A stretch of 64,000 bases of DNA, from positions 22,418,001 through 22,482,000 of the forward strand of contig OY756964.1 of the NCBI GenBank assembly GCA_963580455.1, given 5' to 3'. This DNA is from Euonymus europaeus. Its lineage: Eukaryota; Streptophyta; Magnoliopsida; Celastrales; Celastraceae. Positions 48,841 through 61,002 of the stretch are shown here, in pieces. The position numbers were made by a program, and so were the translations under genes. Within the stretch, counting starts at the first letter, position 1. Every line of letters starts with the position of its first letter. The notes beneath the pieces were generated by a model. The model saw only the letters and a program-made list of their open reading frames with translations, did not search any database and was not told the DNA's origin.

Positions 48841-49931
48841 GAACTCCATTGAAAAACATAATATTTATGAGTACACACCAAATACCATTTTTTCCAAATT
48901 TTGCAAAATACACCCCCACCAAATCTCTTTTAGGTATTTCATCAAACAAGTTAGATGACCATCTTCAAATCAAATGAAAATACTATAACAAATTAAAAAG
49001 TGATTTGAAACTACATTCTCAGAAAAATAAATACAGAACCAGATCTAATGATCAGAAACAATAAAGCAAATAAGTATGAATAGTTAGAGAGGAGAGTTGT
49101 TCGGCTATATCTTTTGATTTTCCTCTTCAGATGTAATGTTTTTCTTCTCCGTTTATTTTTTCAAAGGAATGCAGAAAGTAAGTAAGACCCAATCAAACAA
49201 TCAGAGAGAGATGATTTGGAAGACCCAATCCTCGACACATGACGATTTGGATGCTTCCATTGCCACTGCTGCCTACTCCAGACAGCTTTAGTGCCCAGAC
49301 CACAAGAAGTGGGATGACACTCATGGCTTCATCATCGAAGTCGGCGTACATGGCTTCACTGACGAAGTCAAAATCCTCACTATCGCCATCCATTACGTCG
49401 TCGTCAAAGAAGTGAAATTGTATTGGTGGGATGCTCTGTTTTCAAATAGTGGAATAATCAATAACAGTGACAACAATGGTAGGGATGGGTGGGGGTGTAA
49501 TAAGATTCACTGTTTGGGGGATAATTGGGGTGAACTTGGAAAATAGATGGATGGAAATAGTGCTCATCTTATGAATTTGCAATGATGTAATTTTGATGGG
49601 TCATCAAAATTGTATTAAAATATGTGTTTTGTTAAATGTAATTTTATTGAGAGATACGTTTTGTTGATGTGGCTTAATTTTTAAATAATAAAAGTGAGAC
49701 CCGATATTAATTTTAATGAGAAAAATAATGAAAGAATGAAATGTTAGTGGCTTGACTAATGAGAAATGAAAAAATTGTATTGAGATATGTGTTTCTGGTG
49801 ATATTACTGTATCGAGAGACGTGTTTTACTACTGTGAATAAGTATGTGAGACGACTTTTTATATAACACAAGTGGAACCCAATTGAAGAGTTAATAGAAA
49901 CATTAATTTTGTATCATTGTGATTGACTTTA
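48841..49931. mobile_element. Degenerate PIF/Harbinger-like element relic
   Basis: TTA trinucleotides (48838-48840 and 49932-49934) flank ends that are weakly inverted (GAACTCCATTGA against AGTCAATCACAATGA). Near the right end there are two copies (about 49609-49715 and 49769-49880) of a block containing ATTGTATTRARATATGTGTTT, which recurs in the Tourist-like MITE at 61856-62154. A minus-strand frame (49393-49193, MDGDSEDFDFVSEAMYADFD) may be a scrap of an element protein; I cannot identify it. Element boundaries are uncertain; the shared right end is solid. Confidence 0.42.
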
Positions 49932-50104
49932 TTATTTTAATATTTGAATTATTGACGTAATTTATGTGGTTTTCTTCATGTATTAGCTTGTCTACAATGA
50001 AGATGGTATCCATATGATTTTCTAGTTCTCGACAAACATAATCGATAATCCTAGTGGTTCTCTACTATATTACCAAAAAAAATTATCGAACAAAATTGTA
50101 TTGC

Positions 50105-50165
50105 CGAGACAAGATTTGAATTCATAACCTCTAGGTTATCAGCCTCATGAGCTACCATGACCACG
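50105..50165 (-). repeat. SINE-like tRNA-derived fragment
   Basis: On the minus strand, TGGTAGCTCATGAGGCTGAT (box A-like) is followed by AACCTAGAGGTTATGAATTC and an ATTCAAATCTT box B-like block. The layout resembles a tRNA-derived SINE head. It overlaps a 21-bp tandem duplication. Confidence 0.4.
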
Positions 50166-50188
50166 GTATGAGCTACCATGACCACGGT
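50147..50188. repeat. 21-bp perfect tandem duplication
   Basis: ATGAGCTACCATGACCACGGT occurs twice in a row with no mismatch. Confidence 0.95.
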
Positions 50189-51005
50189 ATGTTTAGATGT
50201 TTTAAATCAGTCATCGTAATTTTAAAACTGTAACAACTCAAACACTTTGACACATATTAATCTGATCAGGGTCTTCAATGCCCTTTGTCCCAAAAATGTC
50301 TGAGTATTCGAATTGACACAATTTCAAAATTATAGTGACTAAAATTGAAATATCTAAACATATAGTGATCAAAATGAAACATGAGAAGTCTTTTAGTGAT
50401 CATATGTTGTATTAACTCATAACTAAGGGACAAACAAGGATTTAATAAATAAGAGATGTAGTCCATTAGTTGAGACTAGTAGAACCACCAACCCAAAAAA
50501 ATGATTTAGACCAAACGATCGTAAAAGATTTGTAGGCAAGTGAGCGAATAAGGTCCAGGGATTGTGATTCCCATATCACTGTCAGTGCCAGTTCAAAGTT
50601 CAAAAAATAAATCTATTAGGATTTGCAATGAAATAATTCGCAGAGTCAGCCGTGACACTTTACATACGTAAGAATTATAATCAATGGATACAATACAGAA
50701 ACAATTGATGAACTAGAGAGGAGATGCAGCAACACACAAAATCACTCAAAAAGGCTAGCATGCAACTATGAATTAACATTAAAAGCAAATTTCTCTATTC
50801 CAAACACAAGAACAAGGCCACTGGATTATTAAGTTCTAATAACAAATTCAACAATTGGATACTCATGTCACACCTGAAAATTTAAGTCAGAACCTCACAA
50901 TCTATTTAGGTTTAACATTAAAATCAATATAGAATATTGAGTGACCAACATCAGTTTCAAGGAAACATAGAAACATAACATCGACACTATATGATCAGTC
51001 AACCA

Positions 51006-53979
51006 TCAATACCTCCGAGAATAGCGATCCATAAACCGCCCAGATGGACATTCATATGCTAAATGTCCTCGACCTCCACAGTTGTGACAGATCATCAATG
51101 GTGCCATGCACTCCCTGCTCATGTGCCCCAACTGCTGGCAGTTCCTACATACAATGTCCCGGTAACTCCCCCCGCCACCGCCGCTGCCACGAACACCGCC
51201 GCTGCCGCCAAAGCTGCCACGATCTCCGAGAATGTTTGCTTTTGGGCACTCTCTAGCCATGTGCCCAGCCACATTGCACAAGTTGCATATGGGTTCATTT
51301 GGACAATCACGAGCCAGGTGACCAGTCTTTCTGCAGTTGTTGCAGGCTTTTTCGTTGGTACAGTCAGCTGCAAAATGACCTTGCTTATAGCAGTTGTTGC
51401 ACAACCTCAAGTCTCCAGGTGGCATCAATGGCGCAGTGCATTCTCTGGCACGATGTCCAGACTTGCCACAAGTGTGGCATATGCCCTCATTTGGACAATC
51501 GCTGGCCATGTGTCCAGGTTCCCGGCAGTTCCAACACAATGACTTTGTAGTGCATTCTGAAGCAATATGTCTGCTCCGACATTTACACGTCAGTTTCACA
51601 ATAATCACAAGATTCATTACTTTAAACATATAGCTTTGGGGTTTTACTACCATAAACAAAGGTTCAAATTTAACCATAAATTAAAAAATAAAATGGAAGA
51701 TAGAGCTCTAGAATTTTCACAAATGGAGCCGACAGACTATCCCGTTTACAGTGGGCACCTTTAGATCCCTCCAATGAACAAAAAGCAGCTGGTGATGGAG
51801 GTGGAAACAATGAAAAGAACCCATAGACAAGTAGAAAAAAAAAAGAGTCAACATTTGCAAGTGCAAAAGACAAATCAAGCTAACTACAATATTTATAACT
51901 ATTTCGTTTCCGTAAAAAAAAATGGTAACACCCATGGCAAGAAGGCTGCAGTCCTTTATGAGATACAAACTAGAAATGTTAAGCACTTATTCAGAAGACA
52001 TTTACAAGAAAGTTGATCTGTCATCCACTCTAAGACACCGATATACATACACATTAACACATATACCCAAGAAACATGAAAGTTGGTACGTCACTGCAAT
52101 AGCACTCCCAGTTCGCTAATCTTTTTTTGTCCCAAAATTTCCATTGCAGAGGGCAGTTGACAATAATACATATATGCCTAACACCTAGCAACATTTAACG
52201 ACACAATTATGAGCTGTGATGCTGTCTTGGTGGCTAAATCAGTAAACCGAATGATGCGGTTCTCAGCAGCTAGGTGAAACTATGCAGTTTCGAAAGAAAT
52301 TAAATATGATAATATTGTTGTACAAGTTGCTAAAAGGATAGACCAACTTCACACATTTCAGTTTTTTATATCATTTGTAATCCAGAACCCAAACTCCTAA
52401 CTAAAAAGAAAGATACAAAAAGAAATGAGGAAGGAAATAGTACGGTCAAAACCCATGCCAAAGACTCTACACATCAACAAATCTGAATACCAGGGTTTAA
52501 TTGTCCAAACATTAAACTAGAGAGAGGCCAAAAAGACTACTGACAGCAAAACATAAGTAACATCACCTTTTCTTAACATTTTCTTGACTAAATAATTAGT
52601 CTGATCAAAGGGGTTAGAGGTTTCAAGCAAACCATACCAAATCATGCAAGATCTTAACCTCAGATTATTTTGAACTGTACAAATAGCCTAAGCAAGTTTT
52701 GTTCACAAAGCATATAATTGGATGAAGGAGGCTCCTACCCGGGAAGGCCACAGTTGTGACATAATGACACATTAGTACACTCTCTGGCAAAATGACCCGG
52801 TCGTTTGCAATTCTTGCACAAATTGCCTTGGCTGATAACAACAACAACAAAATGTACTTTAGCCAGAATATAACGGAAAAGGAATTTTCTTAACATTTAA
52901 ACTTAATTAGCTCTCATATATTCGGAAAAAAACAATGTATGGAACCATATGTATGTCAATATGTATATATACGAAGAGAAAGAGAGATGAATAAAAGATA
53001 TTTGCACTATCCCAACCCAACAAAAATGCATGTAATAACTGTAACACAGGCAAAAAAAAATTACAAAAAACATTCATCCATTTGCAAAAATTTAAGAAGA
53101 TAATTTTGAACATAAAACCTCTCCAGGTGGGCAGGCAGAGTCTATAGTAAAATTTGACTACTAATAAAATGCAAATCAGTAACCCACAAGAGGAATAAGT
53201 TTTGCCCCCACCAACTCATCAACTTGGATCCGCGCTGGTTACACCAGCTGAGAATTGAGATGCGAACCCAAACGCTCCAGTTTATAGCTGACCCTGACTT
53301 ACCATCCTGTACCAATGGCCTACCATTAGTTGGGTGAATATATGAGACAATCAACCCAAATCATTTAAGCCATCTTCCTTTTCTGGGGGATAAAGTATTA
53401 CTGTCAAAGTAAGTGGATTGAAATATCTTATCAAGTTTTTTTTAATGAGGATTACGGTAAAGGATTGTTATAAAGAAATTGTTTCTTGTATTCCCTCTCT
53501 CTCTCTCTCCCCCCCAAGGGGCAAACGGAAAACAATAATCACTGGGACAAAAAATACATTTATTTATTTCAATTTTCGAATGTAAGAAAAGAGTATTAAT
53601 AAAAAGGAGTGCCAAAGAGGTGCAAACCAGACCAGTAACAAGATAGATAAGCCAACACTATCAACAAAGTTCCCATAAGAAGCACAATAAGTGAAAAAGA
53701 ATGAGAACACCTTGAACCAGAATTTGAAACTGAACCTTAAAAATAATCAAGCACAAGACCAACAAACAAAAAAGAGTCAACAAAGTACATATAAACTTCA
53801 CATCACCTCCATAGTAAATGACATAAAATAAACAAGACACTGAAATAAATAAACAAAAACCTGAAACCCCGATGTGGCTCTCTTCTGTAAGGTGCGTCAC
53901 GATACGAAAATCGATCAGACCGGATCTTACGATCCATCGGGCTCCTGCTCCGGGTTCTGCTTCTGCCACCGGAATTCAT
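51006..53979 (-). CDS. Nine-knuckle CCHC zinc-finger protein (CNBP/GIS2-like)
   Basis: Exons 53979-53861, 52831-52739 and 51570-51006 join in phase and give 258 residues. The N-terminus is Arg/Ser-rich (SGGRSRTRSRSPMDRK, then RYRDAPYRR-like sequence), like an RS segment. Then come nine CX2CX4HX4C zinc knuckles: CKNC, CHNC, CWNC, CHTC, CNNC, CNNC, CNLC, CRNC and CHNC. A Gly-rich spacer (GSFGGSGGVRGSGGGGG) separates the seventh and eighth. It ends MDRYSRRY. The second knuckle is split by intron 2, after GLPG. Such proteins bind single-stranded RNA or DNA; animal CNBP and yeast Gis2 act in translation of specific mRNAs. The close Arabidopsis counterpart, by memory, is the At1g75560 type. The 5' ATG is the first in frame. 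Confidence 0.93.
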
Positions 53980-55842
53980 TTTCAGAAATTCTTAATTAAC
54001 ACCTACCACCACCAATCTGCTAAAAGAATCACCCCCACAAACACCACCACCTGTTGACTCCACCCTGTCCACATTACAACCACACCCATCATCATCCATT
54101 AGCCCAACCAAGACCCCCTACTACTAAGAAGCACCAATTCCCCTGGAGGGCGCCGCCCCCGCACTGGGTAAGTTTGGGGTGCGGGTTTGCCCCCATTTTT
54201 TATAAAAAAAAATCGTGTTGGATATGGCTCCGATTCGGCTTGGATTTTGCTGATAAGTCTGGGCTATGGTTTCACGCAACAAATTAGCAGCAATTCCATA
54301 CAAAATATCCAGGCTAAACATCGGAAAATTTAACGAATTCGTGCCAAAAATATAGAAAAAGAAGAATACCTGACCTGAGAAAGGATAACCGAAATCGATG
54401 GAGAGAGAGAAAGAAATCCCAGTGAAGTAGTGTGAGTGTGAACCCTAGAGAACGACAATAGGTAAGTTAAATGCTCCTCTAAGTTATAAGGACACTCAGG
54501 CCCATTCGAGCGAGCCCATATAATTACAGCTTTAATACAAAATAGATTGAATTTAATTCAATAAGAATGATTGTAAAAGTGAATATTTAACTCATTTAGA
54601 ATAACTTATGTGTTATATTTTAAAAATTATAAATTAATGAAAATATGTACTTTTACTTAAATTTAAAAATTCTATTATGAATATCTTCTATCAATGGTTT
54701 AAATGATAACCTTACAAGTCACAGGAAGCCCAACAAATGTTTTATGGGACTATAAGGGCCCAATCTTATACGGCTTTTTGAAGCCTTACCCATCTAGCAA
54801 CCTCATTTATTAGATTAGAACTCCTAATCAAGTGGGCCGGCCCATCAAAGGAGGGGACAAGAAAAGAAATGCCAAAAACAAAAGTAGCAAAGGAAATGAG
54901 GGGAAATGTGATATTTTGTTGGCTAAACTAAATTTATAGTCTTTTCTTGTAATATTGACAAATTCGTCTACTGCTAAATATTTTAGACGAAGTTTTGGTC
55001 AAGCTTTCATAAAGATTTCATTAACAAAAAGAGAATTTTGTCAGGCATTGCACCACATTTTGTGCAACTTACCTTCCAAATGAATCTCCAAAATAACAAT
55101 AACTTCAACCTTGTTTATAGTCTCGTACAAATTTGTTCTTTTAAAACTTCTGCAAAGTATTTAGATTCAAAAATCGTCGCTTAAGAGAGAGTACACATAA
55201 TAATCCAATATGGGACTATTAGAATGCACATAATACATAGATTTGTCCAATGATGGACTCATAGAACGCCAACGGTGAGCATTTGTCCACCCTGATTTTT
55301 TTTTAGGTCACATATATTATTAGGGTCTGTTTGGCAGAGGTGTTGGGAAGGGTTCGCGAACCCCTCTCAACCCTTCAAAATAAGGGGTTGGGAGGTGTAC
55401 ACTCCTAAAAACACCTCTCAACCCCTTCCAACCTCTCTCAATACCAAACAATAGTTCACTTATATGAATTCTTTCCAACCCAACACCTCCTAACTCTCAA
55501 ACAATAGTTCACTTATATGAATTCTTCTCAACTCAACACCTCCTAACTCTCATGCGAAGTATAACCTTTAACCTTTAGCACACCTTATAGCTCAGCCTTT
55601 TCTACACTAAATAATACTTTTTACGACTTCTTCTTCAAAAATTTCACGAGGGAATAAAACCCTCAATTTCAACCACCGAGGCAGCATGCCAAATGTACAT
55701 TCTATCATCCACATGGCGAATCCTGATTCGATGGTGCATGACAACCTCAAATGAGACATCTGAAGATGAAACACACTATCACAATTATAAACGTACAGCA
55801 TTGAATACATGTGTGGCACTTAATAAGAGAATCCAGCAAAAA
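53980..55842. other. Intergenic region between divergent genes
   Basis: Shared upstream DNA of the CCHC gene (-) and the aldolase gene (+). A GC-rich block near 54.14-54.19 kb (GGGCGCCGCCCCC) contrasts with the AT-rich surroundings. From about 55.32 kb an AGGGTCTGTTTGGCAGAGG motif, typical of a plant MITE end, starts a short repeat region. No gene supported. Confidence 0.5.
55448..55552. repeat. 53-bp tandem duplication upstream of aldolase
   Basis: Two units, each beginning ACAATAGTTCACTTATATGA and ending ACACCTCCTAACTCTCA, with small differences in the middle. About 290 bp upstream of the aldolase start. Confidence 0.9.
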
Positions 55843-58015
55843 ATGGCATCAACATCTCCTCTCAAGTCATCTCCAGTCCTAGACAAATCTGAGTGGGTGA
55901 AGGGCCAAACCCTGACCATCCGCCAGCCTCCTGTCTCCACCGTCCGCTGCCACCCCACCTCCTCCGCTGCCCTCTCCGTCCGTGCTGCTTCCTCCTACGC
56001 AGATGAGCTTGTCAAGACTGCAGTAAGTTCTTTTACATTATCATTCAACCCAAAGCACACTTCAACATGACTGTAATTGCAATGATATGTTTAAATAATT
56101 ATGAACTTTGCTTAACATAAGCTTCAAAATGAACATTTAAGGTTTTTGCGTACCCACAATTCTCAAAAGCTATGTCCAGCCATGCCTGAAGACAGTGTTT
56201 GTGTACGTTTAAACTATTAATTAGCTTAATTTTATGGGATACATTGTAAAAAATCCTACACAACAAGTGTATTATACGGGTTAGTTTCCTTGAAACGGGT
56301 TGACGTAAGCAAAACCGACATCGTATTTGTTAGCATGTAAGAAAGGACAACCCAGACAACTTGTAGAAGAGATGTTGCCCGCATTGGACATTAGGGCCGC
56401 TGGGTTTTGTCATTTCTACGATTGAGAGGAGTTGGATTTTAGCATCTTGCTTTCCCTCAACTTTTCGATGTATCTTACCATACATGAAACACTGATTGGT
56501 GTTCCTGGGTATTGCAGAAAACTGTTGCATCGCCGGGCCGGGGAATCTTGGCGATGGACGAGTCAAATGCTACTTGTGGGAAGCGTTTGGCCTCAATTGG
56601 GCTTGAAAACACAGAGGCTAACCGCCAAGCCTACAGGACCCTCCTTGTGACAGTCCCAGGACTTGGTCAGTACATCTCTGGTGCAATCCTCTTTGAGGAG
56701 ACTCTGTACCAATCCACCACTGATGGAAAGAAGATTGTTGATGTGCTTATTGAGCAGAACATTGTCCCCGGTATCAAAGTCGACAAGGTACGCCCTTTTG
56801 AATACATAAATACGTATATGATAATGATATATGCCTAGAGGAGAAGTAGACTGACTTTGTTGTGTGGATAATGAGAACAACAGGGTTTGGTGCCGCTGGC
56901 TGGTTCCAATGATGAGTCATGGTGCCAAGGACTGGACGGTTTGGCTTCACGCACAGCTGCTTACTACCAGCAGGGTGCTCGTTTTGCCAAATGGTATAAA
57001 AATCACTAACCCACATCTGAAAAACTACATATATGATTGTAATAACAGGTCTCTTCACACCTATTACGTGAAGCAACTAACGAAAATTTGATTTGAATGA
57101 TTGATTAGGCGTACCATTGTGAGCATTCCCAACGGCCCATCTGAATTGGCTGTCACAGAAGCAGCATGGGGTCTTGCTCGCTACGCTGCTATCGCTCAAG
57201 TAATTTCCCTGAAAACCAGATTCATGAAGCCGATACAAACTGAAATTGTGCTTCTAATTGAGACTTTTTATTCTTGGCAGGACAATGGTTTGGTCCCAAT
57301 TGTGGAGCCAGAAATCTTGCTTGATGGTGAACATGGCATTGAGAGGACCTTTGAAGTGGCTCAGAAGGTGTGGAATAAGGTGTTCTTCTACATGGCTGAG
57401 AACAATGTGTTGTATGAGGGTATCCTCCTCAAACCCAGCATGGTCACTCCTGGTGCTGAGTGCAAGGACAGGGCCACCCCTCAGCAAGTTGCTGACTACA
57501 CCCTCAAGCTCCTTCAGAGGAGAATCCCCCCTGCTGTCCCTGGAATCATGGTAAGTTCTATCACATATCATATAAACTCTTTACTATCAGTTCACAAAAT
57601 CTTACATTTACTATCCAACTCGCTTTCCTTCAGACAATAACTATAATCTTACACAAACACTATGGTCTAAACCACCTAACACTAGAGAGTTTTTCTATGG
57701 AACATGGACTAATTTGGTGTTGTTCTGAATGAGCAGTTTTTGTCTGGTGGGCAATCTGAGGTTGAGGCAACCCAGAACTTGAATGCAATGAACCAGTCTG
57801 AAAACTCATGGCATGTGTCATTCTCCTATGCTAGAGCACTCCAGAACACTTGCTTGAAGACATGGGGAGGGAGACCCGAGAACGTTAAGGCAGCTCAGGA
57901 GGCACTGCTCATCCGTGCCAAGGCCAACTCTCTTGCTCAGCTTGGAAAATACACCGGCGAGGGAGAGTCAGAGGAGGCAAAGGAAGGCATGTTCGTCAAG
58001 GGCTACTCATACTAA
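55843..58015 (+). CDS. FBA: Chloroplast fructose-bisphosphate aldolase (class I)
   Basis: Six exons in phase give 399 residues, the usual plastid length: 55843-56022, 56518-56787, 56884-56993, 57109-57199, 57281-57550 and 57737-58015. Residues 1-46 ([15 protein letters not shown]...[12 protein letters not shown]) are a Ser/Thr-rich transit peptide. The core has [36 protein letters not shown] and [23 protein letters not shown] carries the Schiff-base lysine (about residue 268). Later blocks are [12 protein letters not shown] and [20 protein letters not shown]. It splits or joins fructose-1,6- and sedoheptulose-1,7-bisphosphate in the Calvin cycle in the stroma. An ATG at 55693 is in frame and would add 50 residues, but the family start and transit peptide favour 55843. 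All catalytic blocks look intact. Confidence 0.97.
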
Positions 58016-59028
58016 GCTTGTGGCAGCAAAGCTATACGGGAAGATGGAGCAGGGCATTGAAGACCACCTATCTATGTGAAATTTGTAATGCTATATAGCC
58101 TTGGAGACTATTTTTTTCATCATTACATAATTTAGACACTTAATAAACCTCTGTTGATGAGATTAGCAGTCTGCATTTAGATATGCATCACCTTAAATTA
58201 AAAATCTAAAAAAACAGTCAACCCCTCACTTAACAAAATCTCAAAGCTCCTTCCCATCCTTCCTAATACCTGCATCAAGAAATTCCAGATGCCTACTCAC
58301 AATCTCGAAATCCAAAAACCAAATAGCCTAGAAGTGGAATTCCCATTATGCAGGTTTAAAAACAGATGAACAGGGAACCAAATCAAATGGAATAAGAAAC
58401 CAGCTTGATTTTATGTGATGTTCTAAAAACATTCTCCAGGTTAAGCACAAATTACACACAAGTGCGCCAAAGAAACAATGGTGTCTGGAATAAATGCATA
58501 TTTGATGCCTTTGGGACAAAAAATTACAAAGAACCTGGAAAGCAGTATAACTACAAGTCACTCCACAAGTTTTTGGCAACCAATCTGAGATGACAACTAG
58601 TCATTCACTGGTACAAACCCACTGTAGTAGGTTAGTTCTTGATCAATGTAATGTCAATGTTACATCTCATACTGTGCTCTTCTTCCATATCTGTAAATCG
58701 TCGAGTGTTGTTGACAAGTTCCACAAATGTAGAAAAGGCGAGACTAGTTTCAACTATGCTATAGCATTTGCAAATCCTCCTTCAAAGAACCAAGGCCGGC
58801 CTCTACATAAATTTTAAAATAGAGTCAAAGAACCATAGTCAGAATTGACCACAACGAGAGAATGCAAATAGAGAAATAGACACAAAGGCGCTTCTAAGTC
58901 TTCTAGATGCTGTCCATACTATGAAAACTAATCAACATGGAAAACTAACAAAAATCTTCAACCAAGCATCAATTCGACCGCTCCGAACAAGATATTTATG
59001 AAACAGCATGTATGTGTACCATACCTGC
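58016..59028. other. Intergenic region between convergent genes
   Basis: Holds the 3' UTRs of the aldolase gene (+) and the BBX gene (-). A possible 3' UTR intron of the BBX gene starts at AGCAG|GTATGG just past its stop. No other feature seen. Confidence 0.55.
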
Positions 59029-61002
59029 TCATTTTTCGGCCTTACTTTTGAAGGATCCAATAGGAACCACAGAAGCAGAGTCATGATTATTGCCAACCAC
59101 ATCCACTCCCTGTTCCATAATACAAGAGCAGGCAGGTAAAGGAAAAAGGCATAAAACAATTAGTTCTTCCCATTAAAAAAACTAATAAAATAGTTCTCAA
59201 CCTGCAAGTTTAACTTCGCAAAAGTAAAATATGAACTTCGAAAATGATACCTGGTTAGTTGACGATTGCCCATATATCCTTTGGGGCCCAGTGTTAAGAT
59301 CAATCAAATTATTATCCACCTTGCCATTGCCATCGAAATTATTTTCTAGCATTGGAATAGAGAAGCCCCTGTGAGTTTGCTGGTTTTCTTTCATTGTTAA
59401 TTTAGAAGCCATATTTTGGTCCTTTCTTGCATCAGTTTTATCAGAACGTTGCAGCCCTAGGTCCTCTAAATGGCCAGGTTTATCTCCTGCAAACTATATG
59501 AGAAAGTAAAGGGAAAATTGTAAGTGTCAGGACTCAGGAAGCATCAGAGAAATCTCACTCTGTATGTGCGCATTAAATCAATGCTGTCAAGTCCAGTAAC
59601 ACAAACCTCAACTCTTTGCCTCAAGAGGAGATATCTCCCATGGGTTCTTTTGCCACCAACATGTACAATCATATCACATTGCAGGCAAAGGGAACTACCG
59701 TCTATCTCACAGTAAAAGAAAGCTACAGATACACAAAGGAAGAAAAAAGAGTATCAAAACATTATCCATAAATAAAAAATGGCCAGATTCCCACATATAC
59801 AAAAACACTACTATATGACAGACATAAAAAGAAGCTCACATACCGGGCGCATTCTCACATATATCACAGCGTGGAACTTCACTGGGGTCAGCAAGCCCAA
59901 CTCGTACATGTCTACTAGCAAGTTTGTTACACATATGGACCTACATTCCAGCATAAAAGGAATTATAAATATGCTGCTCTCAGGATATTTTCAGTAATCA
60001 CTCCTCTAGAAGAAATAATACAAGCTTACATGCAAAAGGCCAATGCCCAATACTAACAACTTTAGAAGCACGAAATAGAATTCTTACAAACTTGTCTACA
60101 ATTTTACTTTGAGTGAATCAATGACTAAATCTCAATATATCGTTTTGATTGTTCGATTTTTCTTTTCTACTGTGTTTGAGATGTAACATTAGAACCCCTG
60201 CCTATAAGACAAAGTGATGAGGTGCCAACAATTGAACCAGTTGTGCTCCTCAACAAAATCTCAATATGCGACCAACGAGCCTTATATTTTTTCTTTCCTA
60301 TCCTTGCACTCCATTTAATTTACTCCAGTTCTGGTCCGAACCCTGAATGCAGTTTAATCTCCACATCTCACTAAATTTCAAAAAGAATGCCTTCTAGTCT
60401 AACAAGTATAACCTTATACTTTTTTCGTTCCTCACCGTTTCACTACCTTAACATCTAGGTTAGAATATTATAGGCGATCGCGATTCTGGATCCAAGGTGC
60501 CTTACATTACACAGCAATAAGACCAATAACAATCAACTACAATAAGCAAGGATTTAAGCAGAGGATATAGACCAAGAACAAAGTTAGAGATTCAAGTACA
60601 AGGAAAAAAAAAATTGAGCAAAGAATTATAGTGGAAATTCACTTCGAACAGCACAATTTGCAGCGTATTATTTTATTATTAGAATTCATTCCTCGATCAA
60701 ATTCAATAACACCTCAACAAGGAAAGTCACCAATTTACTGCTCTTCCACCGTCCACCTCAACAGACAAAATTTCCAATTGAAAAACGAACTCGAGCAAGT
60801 AGCGAAGCAAACACAGAAATTTTGTCACAAATTTAATAACTTTGAGGACTGAAATTGTGAATATATTTGTCCACAGATGCGTCGGCGTGAGAATGAGAGA
60901 GAAAATAACCTTTTCGTCGCAAGCACGGCAAAGAGCAGCCTCATCGGCGGCGCAAAAGAGAATCGCGGCCGCATTCGCGCACACATCGCAAATCGTTCGC
61001 AT
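59029..61002 (-). CDS. Double B-box zinc-finger protein (BBX18/BBX19-like)
   Basis: Exons 61002-60910, 59940-59844, 59722-59607, 59493-59251 and 59109-59029 join in phase and give 209 residues. B-box 1 (about 5-47) begins [20 protein letters not shown] and ends [14 protein letters not shown]-box 2 (about 57-96) is [20 protein letters not shown] with [19 protein letters not shown]. There is no CCT domain. The C-terminal part has [11 protein letters not shown] and ends [11 protein letters not shown], matching the two-B-box group BBX18-BBX25 and best BBX18/19. These nuclear proteins regulate photomorphogenesis, flowering time and thermotolerance by partner binding. The acceptor of exon 4 is AACTATAG-like (in genomic minus ...TATAG|TTTGCAGG), which keeps the FAGDKPG block; the nearby CAG would break phase. 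It is convergent with the aldolase gene. Confidence 0.95.
60185..60250 (-). repeat. SINE-like tRNA-derived fragment in a BBX intron
   Basis: On the minus strand, GAGCACAACTGGTTCAATTG (box A-like) is followed by a GGGGTTCTAATGTTAC box B-like block. It lies in intron 1 of the BBX gene. A short degenerate copy. Confidence 0.4.

Larger units (their letters stand above)
48517..51005. other. Intergenic region with transposon relics
   Basis: Upstream of the NERD-type gene. The first ~200 bases are its promoter and 5' UTR. Most of the rest is a Harbinger-like relic and SINE-like DNA, listed separately. No supported gene. Confidence 0.6.

Noticed and set aside
55607..55819. Minus-strand frame with a faint transposase-like look (IECTFGMLPRWLKL)
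   Set aside because: The match is too short and lacks catalytic residues; not enough to call a transposase.
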